Of a stretch of DNA of 64,000 nucleotides, positions 47,601 to 59,560 are shown piece after piece. The DNA is from Azadirachta indica. Lineage: Eukaryota > Streptophyta > Magnoliopsida > Sapindales > Meliaceae. The notes beneath the pieces were generated by a model, which saw nothing but the letters and a program-made list of their open reading frames with translations, was not told the origin of the DNA and made no database searches. Each line of letters starts with the position of its first letter. Position 1 is the stretch's first letter. The translations under genes were made by a program, and so were the position numbers. The stretch is taken from NCBI GenBank assembly GCA_022749755.1, contig CM040444.1, positions 4,405,009-4,469,008 on the forward strand. The letters run 5' to 3'.

Positions 47601-49903
47601 CAATGTAACGAACTTACGATATTCCAATCGACGTATTAAGAAAAAAAAACTACCTTATAAAGCATAGTTTTAGAAGTCAATATGAGCTAAGTAGTAATCC
47701 TTATCTAAATGATGAAAGAAGTTCACATAGAAGGTGCCATGCCACATGGCCGATATACACAACTTGTGGAAAGGGAACAACACAAGTTATCCCCGCAGGA
47801 GAGCCAATCCCAAGAGTTAAGGTATTATGTTCCAAGTTGTCTCTATATTTAATTAAAGATATTTTTATTCAACTAATTGTCAAGAAAGAAACCTCCTAAA
47901 CTTTATAGGAATTTGTTATGATACAGATTGTCATCATGGTACAACTTGACCTTGATAGGAACTTGACAGTACTTAGATAATTGGTAAAAGAAATTACCCG
48001 ATCTTGACAAGAACCTAACATACCTCCACAGTTGGCAAATCGCTTAACCTAATTTGGGACCACAAATGAGAGATAAATGAGATTGTAACATGTGAATTAC
48101 AAGAAATAAAATACTCCTAAATGCAAGTTAAAATGTAATATATAGTAGACAATTTTGGATAAGGTAGTAGAAGTCATTCTTTGACCACTATGTGTCCTAA
48201 GATTTTTAACCCACTTGAAGCAGAAAGTTAAAAGTGAAACAAAAGAGAAAATTAGGGTTACCTTGTTGATGATGCCACCATACGCATTCATTGCTTTAGT
48301 GGTTGGAGTAACCTACACAAAGGAATTATCATTCAATTAGCTTTTCAAATCCAATCTCACAATCAAGTGATGACTGAATTTAGTTGATGATCGGACTACC
48401 TTTCGAACTAGCAAGTTCATTGGTTCTGGTAGTCACAAACATAAACACACTCTCTGGTGATTCTTCCCATTTTCAAGTAATGAATACATTAAAACAACAT
48501 ATTAAAATGACCAAGGGTGCTTTTGCTTGTATTTTGCATTGTCTAGTTGTGCTTACTTTCTTCAGAAGCATCCAATAGGTAGGTACGTAGAACAGTTCGT
48601 TTATTCTTAGTATAATTGTTCATATATTTCATTTTTAAATTAATTTAGAAAATTATAATAGATCATGTTCATATTTTCTCAAAAAGTTTAAATAAATTTT
48701 TTTTAATCTTTCATTTGAATGTTTTATTATATAATTTTATTCTCGATATTGCTTTAAGTATGAAGCTAATATTTATTTTGTCATCCATCTAGTTTATATA
48801 TACTGTATATTATTAAAGGGCATATCTATATTAGTGTTTCAATTATGAAAATTAAAATTTAACGTTCAAGTCCTACATTTTTAAAAAATATATATATATA
48901 TATATATATTTTTTTTTCAAATTCGCACTGCCCTTGTATTACGGAGGGAAGCCGCAGTCCTATTTCTGAGTAGGGATAATAACATTTACATTCCTAAAGT
49001 TTAATGAAACAACAAATACTTACATATATTACTCATTTTTTCAATTTAGTGCCTAGCCTAAGTCGCCTTTGTTTCTCAATCTTCTTTTAGTTTTTACTAT
49101 ATTTTTAGAATCTAAAATCTTAAAATAAAAAAAACTCCTAATTTATTATTATTATTTTTGAAAATAAAAGAAAAATATTATTAAACATTAATAAGTAGCT
49201 AGCTAGTGTTTACTAAAACATCCATCAACTATTAGTGTTCTCATCTCAAGGTAATCGTGATTCCAAAACTTCATCATCTTATATATACAAGGAGAATGAA
49301 TGACATCTCCCTCTTATTTGGTCTAATTACCCAACACTCCCATACTATTTTAAAAATATCTTGTTACATCTAAAATCCAATTGTTATTGTGACTAGCGGT
49401 TAAATTGTCTTTTAAAGCATAAATTTGTCTTTTAATATTATAAAAATAAAAAAGTATGAAATTTAATTTTTTATCCCCATCTCCCCTATCTCCTTTCCCA
49501 AACACACATTCTCAACCACCGCTAAAGTAGTTGACTACTACTTACCATCGACATTGTTTCTCGCGTTCTTCTTTGTTGCCACATGCAAACTCTCCTTCGC
49601 CACCGCCTACAAACCTTTGCTTTGCTGTCAACTAACACTTTGTACCGCCTTTCACTCCTCCGTACCACCTTAGAAAACTTTGTCGATGTGCGATTCAGGT
49701 ATGACTCACCAATGACAAAGTTGACTTGTTGCCAAGCTTAATTATAGGTATTGAGGTAGTCTTTTAGTGGGTTTTGGGCATAGGACAATTGAATCAACAA
49801 GGATAATAATTATGATATGGCAATGGAGGGAGGTTAGTTATAGTTGATATGCTACTAGGGTATTTGTGAAGCCGAAAAAGATGATCCTGGTAAGTATATG
49901 GTT
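44700..49903. other. Long gene-free interval upstream of the copia element
   Basis: AT-rich intergenic DNA. Patches of more balanced composition at 47690-48060 and 49470-49690 resemble old transposon sequence, without identifiable ends or motifs. Minus-strand frames at 46109-46312 and 48097-48291 are short and unsupported. Confidence 0.4.
45350..45404. repeat. TA/TG microsatellite
   Basis: About 55 bases of AT dinucleotides interrupted by GTATATGTAT, ending in a short GT run. A second AT tract lies at 48888-48910. Confidence 0.9.
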
Positions 49904-49908
49904 ATATT
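49904..49908. repeat. Target-site duplication of the copia element, left
   Basis: ATATT immediately before the 5' LTR is repeated as ATATT at 55341-55345 immediately after the 3' LTR. Five bases is the usual size for copia integration. Confidence 0.8.
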
Positions 49909-50600
49909 TGTTGGGTTAAACTTCATTTCTAGTTAGAGAAAACCCAATTTTGAAGCCCACATAGTGAATGGGATTTTAGATTTGTTTTTTGACGGTATAA
50001 GTTGCATGTGTGTGAAGAAGGAGTGCAAGTTGTAAAAGGGAAAGACAGTATTTTTCAAAAAATTTCAGTCTTACATAATTTTCATCAAGTTGACAATTAG
50101 ATGATGATTTGAACTTTGTTTTGACTCAAATTTTATGTAGAGATTTTACACAAATAGTTCTTAATTCTGAGTGATTGACCATCAAAGCTCTCTAACACGT
50201 CCAGAATTTACATGTACAGTAGCTTTGGTTTTTAGAATTTTTCTATAATCTTATTTTGGCTCTTCTATTTTGGTGTTCATCTATTTGTGTATTTGGTGAG
50301 ATTTTTCCTTGACTCTCACTTATGGTTAAGTTCTTATTTATTTCTAAGGCTGTAATCTTGTAGGAAAACTCTTGTACTTTTTTCTTGATAATAATAGAAA
50401 AAATTCTTTTTAATCATGATTTTTTTACTCTCATTCACATTAAGGGGGAGGTTTTCCATATAAATTTGGTATCTCTTGTGGTTTTAATTTGATTATTGTC
50501 GCTATCTTTATTTTTTTTTATCTACTTGATTACTTCATCTTAGTTTAAGTAAAGTGAAAAGAATTAAATTTATACTAGTCTCTCTTATTTCGTCCTAACA
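49909..50600 (+). repeat. 5' LTR of copia element
   Basis: Begins TGTTGGGTTAAACTTC and ends CGTCCTAACA, i.e. TG...CA. It aligns along its length with 54648-55340. Shared landmarks include TGTGTGTGAAGAAGGAGTGC and TTTCATCAAG. Confidence 0.9.
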
Positions 50601-50650
50601 AAATGGTATCAGAGTAAAATTTAGTTAGTAAATTATTGTTTTATTTTAAA

Positions 50651-53600
50651 TGATAGAGGTTAATGCAAGTAGAATGGTGAATTTGAATGGTTTCAACTAT
50701 ACACTTTAAAATGGTAAGATGGAAGATTTGCTTTATGTCAAAGATTATTATCTACCAGTATTTGCCACTGAAAAACCCAATTATAAAACAGATGAAGAAT
50801 GGGCTTTCATGTACGACAGGTTTGTGGATACATTAGGCAGTGGATTGATGATAATGTGTTGAACTATATAAGTGGGGAGAAAAATGCTCAGACGTTTTAG
50901 AACAAGATGGAATAGTTATATACCAAAAAGACAAGAAATAACAAGTTGTTTTAATAAAGCAGATGATGTCCTTGAGATATAAGGATGGAACTTTGGTAAT
51001 TGATCACTTGAATACATTTCAGGGGATTATTAATCAGCTTATTGCTATGGGAATCACTTTTGATGATGAAATTCAAAATTTATGGCTTCTTGACACCTTA
51101 TAGACTTATGGGAGATATTTAGGGTGTCATTATCTAATTTTACACCAAATGGTGATATCTCCATAGAGTTTGCTAAAAATAATATCTTAAGTGAAGAAAC
51201 GAGAAGGAAAACATAAGGTTTCTATTCAGAGTCAGAAGCTTTAGTTTTAGATTCTAGAGGGAGAAACAAGAACTGAGATTCTAATAACAAAGAGCACAGT
51301 AGAAGCAAGTCAAGAAAAGATTATAAAAATCTTCAGTGTCACCATTGTGGTAAGAAAAGATATATTAAGAAATATTACTACAAATGGAAAAGAGAGAATA
51401 AGGAAAACAAATAGAAAGAAAAGAAGACCAACCATAATAGTGATGATGATAGAGTTAATGTTACTCCTGAAGATATTTTGAATGTTTAAGAATATGATGT
51501 AATCAACCTTACTCATAGTGAGACTAGTTGGGTGATAGATAGTGGTTGCTTTGTTCATATTACAACTAGTAGGGATTCGTTCTTTTCCTATACAGTTGAT
51601 GATTTTGGAGATGTTAAGACAACTAATGAAGGAGTGACACGATGTGTAGGTATTAGGGATGTTTGCTTGAAGACTGCTAATGGTACTATATTAGTTCTCA
51701 GGCATGTCGAGCATGTTCTAAATATTCAGCTTAATCTTTTTTCTGTTGGTAAACTTTGTGATGCTAGCTATGATAACAATTTTTCAAGAGACAATTGGAA
51801 ACTTATTGAAAGTGCTATGGCTATGGCTAGTGGTAAAAAGTATTCCTCTTTATACCTTACTCAAGCTAAAGTTGCTAAAAATGTTGTGCACACAGCTAAA
51901 TCAAAAGATAGAATTAAGTTATGGCATAAGTGGTTATGTCATATGAGTGAGAAAGGGATAGCTGAGCTAGCTAAGAAGAATATGTTACACGGGATGAAGA
52001 AAGTGCGCTTGAAGAAATGTATTTATTATTTAGAAGGAAAGCAACATAAAGTTTCCTTCAAGAGCCATTTACCAACTCAAGTACCTGAGGTACTTGATTT
52101 AATGCATTATGATGTTTGTGGTCCTATGAAAACCATGTCACTTGATGGTGTATACTATTTTGTGTCATTTATTGATGATCATTCAAGGAAAGTATGGGTT
52201 TATACTTTGAAGTCAAAGAATCAAGTATTATCTACGTTCAAGCAATTTCAAGCTTTAGTTAAGAGAGAGACTGGAAAGAAGTTGAAATGTATCCAAATAG
52301 ATAATAGTGGTGAATATTTAGGGCCATATGATACTTATTACAGAGAGCAAGGAATTAGACATAATAAGACTTCTCCGAAAACACCACAGTTAAATGGCAT
52401 AGTTAAGAGAATGAACAGAGCAATAGTTAAGAGAGCTAGATGTTTGATCTCACAAGTTGGATTACATAATTCTTTGTAGGGTAAAGCTTTAAGTATTGCA
52501 GCACATGTTATAAATCTTTCTTCTAGCATTCTTTTGCAGCTTAAAGTGCTAGAAAAGATATGGTAAGGCAAGAAAGTTTGTTATGATCATTTGTGTCTTT
52601 GGTTGCAAGGCTTTTGTGCATATCACTAAAGATGAAAGATCCAAGCGTGATATGAAGACCAAATAATGCATATTTCTAGGCGATGACCAAGATGAGTTTG
52701 GCTATCGGTTATATAATCTAGTTAGCAAGAAAATCATCAAAAGCAGAGATGTGTTTATGGAGGATCAGACTACTGCAGACTTAGAGAAAGAAGAAAAGCT
52801 AGTGCTTCAAAATAGTAATGTGCCAATTGACTTTGATATAATTCATCCTACACTGAGAAAGGGTCAACATATAGATGACGTTCAGAATGATCAACCAAAT
52901 GTAGTTGATGTTGATGATCTTATTCAGGAAAGAGTAGTAGAAAATGTACAAGAAGAGCAGCTAATAGAGAAGATTCCTGCAATCCTACTTAAAAGATCTA
53001 CTAGAAGTACACAAGCTTTTAATAAATACTCTGTGCATGATTATATTTTGCTAACTGACATGAGAGAGCTTGAGTGCTATGATGAAGCTATTGAAAATGA
53101 TCATATAGATGAATGGATTAAAGCTATGCAGGATAAGATGCATTCTTTGCATGAAAACCATACTTTTGAGCTGGTCAAGTTGCCCAAAGGCAGGAAAGCA
53201 CTGAAGAACAAGTGAGTATTCAAAATAAAGCACGAAGAACACAATTTGAGGTCGTGGTATAAGGAAGGACTTATTGTTAAATGTTTTAGGCAGAGGAAAG
53301 GCATTAATTTTGAAGATATATTTTCTCTAATTGTAAAGATGACTTCAATCCGTATAGTGCTTGATTTAGCAGCTATTCTTAACTTAGAGATTGAGCAGAT
53401 GAACATGAAGACTACTTTCTTTTATTGTGACTTGGAGCAAGAAATCTACGTGGAGCAGGTAGAGGGATTCAAAGTAAAAGGCAAAAAAGATTATGTTTGC
53501 AAACTAAAGAAAAGTCTTTACGGGTTGAAGCAAGCTCCAAGGCAATGGTATAGAAATTTTGAGTCAGTTATATGGGAACAAGGCTACAAGAAGACTATTT

Positions 53601-54640
53601 CAAATAATTTTATTTTTATGCAAAAGTTCTTGGGTGATAATTTTATCATTCTTTTAGTCTATGTAGATGACATTCTTATTATTGGTAAGAATGCTTGAAG
53701 GATTGATGCTTTAAAGAAATAATTAAATAAGTCTTTTACCATAAAAGACTTGGGTGCTGTAAAACAAATGTTAGGAATAATGATTGGACAAGACAAATCT
53801 GCAAGGAAGTTGTATTTGTCACAAGAGAAATACATTCAAAAAGTACTTGAACGGTTTCGCATAAATAATAATAAGGCAGTATGTAGTCCTCTTGCTCTTC
53901 ACTTAAAACTAAGCATCAAACAATGTCCCACTTCATATAATGAGAAAGAAAAGATGAAGAAAATTCCTTATACTTCAGCAATTAAAAGCTTAATGTATGT
54001 CGTGGTATGTACCAGACTAGACATATCCTATGCAGTTGGCATAGTAAGTCATTTTCTCTCAAATCCAAGTAAAGAGCATTGGAATGCTGGCAGATGGATA
54101 ATGAGATATTTTTGCGATACATTTAACTTAAAGCTTTCTTTTGATGAAGATAAACTTGTTTTAGTTGGCTTTACAGATATAGACTTGGCTGGAGGTATTA
54201 ATTCTCGTAAGTCTACTTTCGATTATCTAATTAACTTTGCAGAGGGAGCTGTGTCATAGCAATCTAGATTGTAAAAATGCGTTGCTCTTTCAACAACAGA
54301 GGCATAGTTCATTGCAACAATTGAAGCTTGTAAACAGTTATTATGGATGAAAAGTTTCTTAGGAAACTTAATTTTGAGCAAGAGAGGTATATATTGTTAT
54401 GTGACAACCAAAGCGCTATTTATCTTGGAAAGAATTCTTTTTTTTTACTCAAGATCGAAGCATATTGATACTCGTTAGCATTAGATACGAGATGTACTAA
54501 ATGCTAAATCATTAGATCTTGAGAAAGTTTACACAAAAGATAATGATGCTGATATCTTGATAAAGTCACTATTGAGGGACAAACTTGAGACTTGCCATTT
54601 GATTGTCAAAATGACGGATTCCTCCAAATAGTCATAAGGG
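50651..54640 (+). pseudogene. Degenerate copia gag-pol coding region
   Basis: Gag remnants start near 50651 (KMEDLLYVKDYYLPVFATEK, 50718-50777). The zinc knuckle near 51336-51380 has lost its His and last Cys (CHHCGKKRYIKKYYY). The frame 51532-52479 holds the protease motif IDSG, a GAG-pre-integrase part (LWHKWLCHMSEKGI) and the integrase core with Asp residues in LMHYDVCGP and IQIDNSGEY; the expected catalytic Glu in the LNGxxxRMNR motif is Lys. Frames 52751-53215, 53246-53698 and 53750-54259 carry reverse transcriptase, including an intact YVDDILIIG and YGLKQAPRQWY. RNase H follows in broken frames to about 54600. In-frame stops separate all pieces. Confidence 0.88.
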
Positions 54641-54647
54641 AGAGTTT

Positions 54648-55340
54648 TATTGGGTTAAGCTTCACTCCTATTTGGAGAAGATCCAATTTTGAAGCTTACA
54701 TGGTTAATGGGATTTTAGGTTTATTTTATGGCTATATGAATTGTATGTGTGTGAAGAAGGAGTGCAAGCTGTTAGAGGAAAAACGACATTTTTTAGAAAA
54801 TTTCAGTCCTGCACAATTTTCATCAAGCTAACAATCGCGTGGTAATTTGAATTCTATTTTGGCTCAAATTTTACATAAAGATTCTACATACACAATTCTT
54901 GATTTTAACGGTGTGATTGACTATCAAAGCACTCAAGCACATTTAGAATTTATGTTTACAGCAACTTTGATTTTCAGAATTTTTCTACTGCCTTATTTTG
55001 ACTCTTTTATTTTGGTGTTCATTTATTAGTATATTCAGTGAAATTTTTCCTTAACTCTCATTTTGTGGTTAAGTTTTTATTTGTTTCTATGACTGTAATT
55101 TTATAAGAAAACTCTTGTACTATTTATTCGATGATAATAAAAAATTTTTTCGTCCATAATTTCTTTTAGTCTCACTTATATTGGAAGGGAGATTTTTGCA
55201 TATAAATTTGACATCCCTTGTAATTTTAATTTAATAATTCTTTGTCTTCATTATTTTTTATATTCTTGATTACTTCGTCTTGGTACAAAAAAAGTTAAAA
55301 AAATTAAATTTATACTATCTCTCTTGTTTTTTTCTTAACA
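54648..55340 (+). repeat. 3' LTR of copia element
   Basis: Aligns with the 5' LTR; the first dinucleotide has mutated (TATTGGGTTAAGC) while the end TTCTTAACA is retained. The ATATT target duplication follows at 55341-55345. Confidence 0.9.
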
Positions 55341-55345
55341 ATATT

Positions 55346-55993
55346 TCGGTGACTCGCATTTTTGTTGAATCGAAGCTTCTTGATGGTAAGGAAACAAATG
55401 GATTTTCTTGAATTAGTTTTCCGGTTTCTTTCCATAATTTAGCCTTTATTTTTAGTGGGTTTTCGTTTTGATACTTGTTTGCAACAATGGGACAACAACA
55501 TTGTTACGTGGTGGTGGTAGTAAGAAGAAAAAGAGTGGCGGCAAGTGGATTCGGTTGCCGCGCTTTTATGACATGATGTCAATGTAACAAGATAAACACG
55601 AATCGCTACTCTTAACTATGACTATAAGGGACAAAATTGTTGCAATTGAGCAAATTAATTTACATGTTTCAGCGGAAACTAGGGACAGAAATGTTATTGC
55701 CCAATATTTGTATCATATAAGAGACTATGGGAAAAAGATACGCTACGTCCCTAATATATGGTGTAGTGTACAGTTTAGTCCCAATCATTTGAAAATCAAC
55801 CATTTAACTCATAATCTATTAAATACATCATGTTCAAAATAAGTATTGGCCTTCTGACCTTATTTTCTTCTTGAACTTAACCACAGCATCACATAAACTA
55901 AGAAATTCTGAGTAAACATACAACTCAGACATACAACAATTGCATGAATGCAAGAAAGGATCAGTAGTAGATCTAGCTGCCAACTTACACTGC
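55346..55993. other. Spacer and 3' flank of the macro-domain gene
   Basis: The left part was continuous with 49690-49903 before the copia insertion. A short plus-strand frame (55618-55842) has no recognisable domain. The last ~130 bases are likely the 3' UTR of the macro-domain gene on the minus strand. Confidence 0.45.
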
Positions 55994-58967
55994 TTAAAGC
56001 AATTCCTTTGCCTTTTTCAACCAAACATTGTAGACGTCATCTGTGTACAACACAAAATGCACCTGCAAGTAGCAATCCATAAGAACTGATTTAAATAATA
56101 AATTATATCTAAACATTCCACTTTCGGTTTGCGGCAAAAGCTCCAGGAAAACTATGACCAAACCCTCAATGAAGTGAATTTTTTGGATTCAATGAAATTT
56201 TTAGAGTGAGGGTTCTGCGTCTCAGAAATATAGTTTTTCAAATTCTGTCAAAAAGTCTAAAAGACAATTTCTGTAAGTTTCTGAGGTTCAAATTGAATAA
56301 AAAAGTTTCAGAAATGATAAAACCATTAAGCTATGGACTTATACAGCTATATTTAAAGTTATAACTAAGAAGTGAGAAAGACGAAATATTACTGCAGGAA
56401 CTCTTGAATCATATTTAGGTGAATGTATCAATGTTTGGATTAGAGAAGTATGATAAACAAAAATAAAGAGGGAAAAAAAGGATCAGTTAAATACTTTACT
56501 GATTAGGATGACAATATCAGTATGCGATTACCTCTTTAAAATCATTCGCAAACTCTTTTACTGTAGATATTGCTATTGCAGCGGCTTCCTCAAGAGGATA
56601 TCTGAGGCAGAAGAAAAAGGAAGAAGAAAACTTGTTAGGCACCTTTTATCCACACCCACTACAGTGAAATTCAGAGTTTAGAATCCCGCCATATCATCAG
56701 ATCATGCTATCATAGTGACTAAGCACCAAGTTTTCCTCATGAATCGAGTCAAGTCATCATCCTCAGACACCAAAGTCCTCCCCTAACAACCTTGAATTCA
56801 AAAGAAAATCAACCTAGACGGATCGAGCCAATATTATAAGTTACAACCCCACCTTATTATCCTTTAAGCACCAACTTTCATCCTCAGTGACTTGGGAAAG
56901 CAATTATTTCTCAGTGATTCCGTATCTGACATATGTGGCTATTGCATTACTAGGATGGCTATCATTGGTGGGTCAAAAATGTTCATCAATCAAAGCACTA
57001 GGTGCCAACCAGATAAATTTAAGAAAAGAATCTAGCTCTGATTAGTGAACATTTCATTCTCAAGACAACCATGACATATAACATCATTAGGAAAAATACA
57101 TAAACAAAGATATGCCTTGGCAATGTGATTCTGGAAATTGCCAAGCAAGGAGGGATGTGTCCTTTGGCAAAGAAGGCAGAGGGAGGCAGTGCATTCGGTT
57201 GCTCTAAGTAAAGATGATGGTGGGTCTGGTGAAGCTAGTAGTAGTGCCAACAGAGAAGGTAATCACTTTCTGCAAATGTGGCAGCTCCAATGGAAACAGT
57301 GGTTTTCAACTAGTGGTGGAGCTGATTTATGAAAGAGTTGGGAGTATAATGATACAAGGATATACAACAGCAAATATTTCCATTTATTAACAACCTTACT
57401 GTGTTAAATATTAACAGAGACTTAGCAACAGCAAGAGAGTTCTTTAATAGTTTTTTTGTTTCTTTATTGCCTTGTAATTAGACCATACATCAATCAAGGT
57501 AAATGAAATTATCTGAATGCAGTAAACTGGAAATGGATCCTCTCTGTTAAGCGTCAACTTACTGGGACAGACCACATGATATGGCAGGAAATGCAATGTA
57601 CTGAATGTTGTTTGCTTTGGCCACAATCAAGCTGTTCCTGTAACAAATCCGTGCAGAATGGAGATCAATTTTAGAATCAGGAGATCAATTAGAGTCACAA
57701 ATAAAACATGTGAAGTATAACAAAGAAACCACTAAACATACTTGTATGCACTCCTCAGAACAGCTTCAGGATTACCATGAAAATTAAACACTGGGCCAAC
57801 AGTGTGAATCACACGAGATACTGGCAATTTAAAACTTCTGCATGGTTTCAACGTGTTAGCACCAATTATTGCATAATACTGGCCCAGGAAAAGAAGTATA
57901 ACAGAAGTTAAACTGGTATAACCTACTCTGTAATTCTTGCTTCTCCTGTTGGGCAGCGGACTAGAGGTTCAACTTTTGGGACTTTATAACAAGCCTCCTG
58001 AAGATCTGGTCCTGCAGCCTTATGTATGGCTAACAAAATACATCCAAAGTTATTACAAGTTAATTAGAACACATATACAACAATAAATAAGAACATAAAT
58101 TTGAGGAACTGTTCCTACAGCAGTTTCACCACCTAAAAATAACATCTCATTGGTTGAATTAACCTACAGAAACAAACATTCAATTACTTGTGATCCATGA
58201 GATAATCAATGGCTTCAGTTAATGTATGATCGAAATTGAAGTTACAAGCCCACCTTAAAAACCATCAAAGAATATCAAAGCTACCAATAGAACTAGCAAG
58301 TTATGACTGGATTTACCATAAAAGCAATTCTTACATTTCAACCTTTCACCATAACTGGTGATGATCCTCATCATCAAGTAACACCATCACCGAATCCGAT
58401 TAATTGCCTAAGCTGTTTTCGGCAATGGTTTTGAAACTGTCAAAATCCCTTTTTATAATTCAAAGCGCTATTGCGTCTATTTTCTAATGTTCAACTGAAA
58501 TAAATGACATCAATTTTTTAAATAAGGAAGCACTTGATAAGAGTTCAAACAGAAAAGCAACTTTTTCAAGTACAGCGAAAGAGAATCGAGTGATTTTCCA
58601 TTTTTGCAAAAAGTGCTTTTTACCTAAAAGATCATATTTTCTACATATGCACTCTCGAAAATTACTTAGATACATAACATAATCTGTCAATGTAATTCAC
58701 TTATATAAGAATCACATAAAAGCAAGAAAAATTAAGAATCAAACAATCCTTGACCATTCAAGGAAACACATATAGCAGGAAGAAAATGGAAAAGAACCAA
58801 GAAAATACTATAAAATGGACAAGAAAAAAAAAAAGATAGACAGAGAGCGGAAGAGTACTGACAATTGCATCCGAAGAGCCATCAACAGACCACTGAGTGA
58901 TGTCTCCTTTCTTGATCTTCAGAGCGCTCTTTTCAAAAATGAAAAGTGTCAGAACTTCAGAAGTCAT
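55994..58967 (-). CDS. Macro-domain (ADP-ribose-binding, Appr-1-p processing-like) protein
   Basis: Seven exons: 58863-58967, ~58115-58163, 57927-58029, 57742-57837, 57563-57637, 56532-56601, 55994-56062, giving 188 residues. Phases are consistent and all but one junction are GT-AG. Conserved macro segments in order are ALKIKKGDITQWSVDGSSDAI (end of exon 1), VNSTNEM, IHKAAGPDLQEACYKVP, RCPTGEARIT, LPVSRVIHTVGP, NNIQYIAFPAISCG, AISTVKEFANDFKEVHFVLY and a C-terminal WLKKAKELL. Macro proteins bind ADP-ribose and may hydrolyse ADP-ribosyl or ADP-ribose-1''-phosphate groups in cytosol or nucleus. Two ligand loops are eroded: the Gly-rich loop reads LFLGGETAVG, and the GVYGYP loop reads GLSQYP. The exon 2 donor in the right phase is G|GA rather than G|GT. 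Two extra copies of exon 1 lie upstream. It may be expressed yet catalytically impaired. Confidence 0.8.
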
Positions 58968-59029
58968 GATTTGCCATTTGATGAAACTACAATTAGAACA
59001 AGCACAAGCAAGACATGACTGAGTTTAAG

Positions 59030-59560
59030 AGCCAATAAAATTGATTCCCACATTTCTAACAATCAATATAACTGGTGGTGATCCTTCCCATCAAGTAATT
59101 AATTCACCTCAGTAAATTAACTGCCTGAGCTGAATTTGTAGGTGGGTCCAAAACTATCAACATCCTTTCTCTTTTCTAATGTTTGGTTGAAATAAATAAT
59201 AGCCTTTTTCCTAGAAGGAACTTTTCTACATCTCTGAAAAAGCTGCTCTTCCAAAAGCGTTTCCAATCAAAAACACTTTTTTTCCTAGAAATGCAATCTA
59301 CATATCCACGATCACATAAACAGATAGCAAGAAAAACTAAGAATAAAACAAGACAAAACGCTGCTCAGTTAAAAATAGAACATAACATAAAAAAGAAAAT
59401 AAAATTTAAAAAAACCCAGAAAATTTTTGGGTTAAAATATGAGACAGAGAACGGGAGAATACAGACAATTGTATTGGAAGAGCCATGAACGAACCACTGG
59501 TGATCCGAAAACGACGGCGTATAAACCTTAAAAGTCATGCTTGCTCAGTTGATAAACTCG
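59030..59560 (-). repeat. Duplicate of macro-gene first exon and intron-1 start
   Basis: This segment repeats 58320-58990. Shared landmarks are ATAACTGGTG.TGATCCT, TTTTCTAATGTT, TGAAATAAAT, GACAGAGA.CGG.AGA and AGAGCCAT.AAC. Within it, 59467-59538 is an alternative first exon (MTFKVYTPSFSDHQW, then VHGSSNTI) ending at a GT in the same phase as exon 1. Compared with 58863-58967 it has lost the codons for most of the first beta strand, including KIKKGDI. It could serve as an alternative promoter/first exon or be a decayed duplicate. Confidence 0.65.

Larger units (their letters stand above)
49909..55340 (+). mobile_element. Complete but degenerate Ty1-copia LTR retrotransposon
   Basis: A 5.4-kb element with both LTRs, a primer-binding site TGGTATCAGAG at 50604-50614, a polypurine tract AAGGGAGAG near 54636-54644 and matching 5-bp target duplications. 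Domain order is gag, protease, integrase, reverse transcriptase, RNase H, which defines Ty1-copia. Stops and frameshifts occur in every domain, so it cannot move autonomously. The two LTRs differ at many positions, so insertion is old. It inserted into non-genic sequence: 49690-49908 and 55346-55620 would be contiguous without it. Confidence 0.93.

Noticed and set aside
49560..49690. Possible exon near the copia insertion (balanced composition)
   Set aside because: No frame continues across the flanks when the copia element is ignored, and no domain is recognisable.
57138..57332. Plus-strand frame within intron 5 of the macro gene, with Cys/Gly-containing pieces in other frames
   Set aside because: Considered as a metallothionein-like or processed pseudogene, but the cysteine pattern does not fit any family I can name and the frame is short.
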